The position numbers were made by a program, and so were the translations under genes. A stretch of DNA of 64,000 nucleotides, from contig NZ_SJTF01000015.1 of NCBI RefSeq assembly GCF_004634245.1, positions 62,001-126,000 of the forward strand, read 5' to 3'. The notes beneath the pieces were generated by a model, which was not told where the DNA came from, searched no databases, and saw nothing but the letters and a program-made list of their open reading frames with translations. Each line of letters begins with the position of its first letter. Positions within the stretch are counted from its first letter, which is position 1. Below, in pieces: positions 63,954 to 64,000 of this stretch. The stretch comes from Flavobacterium foetidum (GTDB lineage: Bacteria > Bacteroidota > Bacteroidia > Flavobacteriales > Flavobacteriaceae).

Positions 63954-64000
63954 AAAAATACTTCTGTCGTGTAATATTTCTCAAATAATTGCCTAACTTT

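Overview
The window looks like a piece of a Flavobacterium or close relative (Bacteroidota). The evidence is AT-rich DNA, promoters of the form TTG-N19/20-TAnnTTTG, a TonB-dependent receptor beside a 2TM-kinase/LytTR pair, a Bacteroidota-type lanthipeptide leader, and many Flavobacteriia lipoprotein and DUF families. No phage, conjugation or CRISPR module is present. Everything here is read by eye; no database search was run.

Layout. 0-13 kb: a hypothetical protein cut by the left edge, an SDR and a ferritin-like protein; a frameshifted sulfatase with an outer-membrane partner; a MarR-GNAT fusion whose promoter carries a palindromic operator; an S41 peptidase; a LytTR two-component pair facing a TonB-dependent receptor. 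13-17 kb: an SDR, then a 29-residue leader peptide ending in nine residues of which eight are Cys, directly ahead of a lipid-type operon (PhyH dioxygenase, CDP-alcohol phosphatidyltransferase, GtrA, DUF4833). 17-20 kb: a chromate transporter locus in decay, with fragments of an AraC regulator, a TonB receptor and an IS transposase side by side.

20-34 kb is an accessory region ending at tRNA-Arg(ACG). It contains dispersed direct repeats, some resembling the 3' end and terminator of that tRNA. Inside are an SDR/DUF2147/AraC operon and two adjacent peptide-antibiotic systems. The first is a compact class I lanthipeptide-like cluster (precursor, LanJ-like reductase, split LanB dehydratase, no LanC). 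The second is a complete SdpC-SdpA-SdpB-SdpI type killing and immunity operon. An alpha/beta hydrolase lies between them.

34-64 kb is mostly core genome: apt, a NarL-type two-component operon, an endolysin (N-acetylmuramidase) pseudogene, pheT, a bestrophin-like channel, a TolC/RND/adaptor efflux operon, recG, an M1 aminopeptidase, a patatin, a TSUP permease, a UvrD/PcrA helicase and a Sua5-type protein. Intergenic regions carry period-7 tandem repeats, a 120-bp MITE-like element with an 8-bp flanking duplication, and two copies of a structured element.
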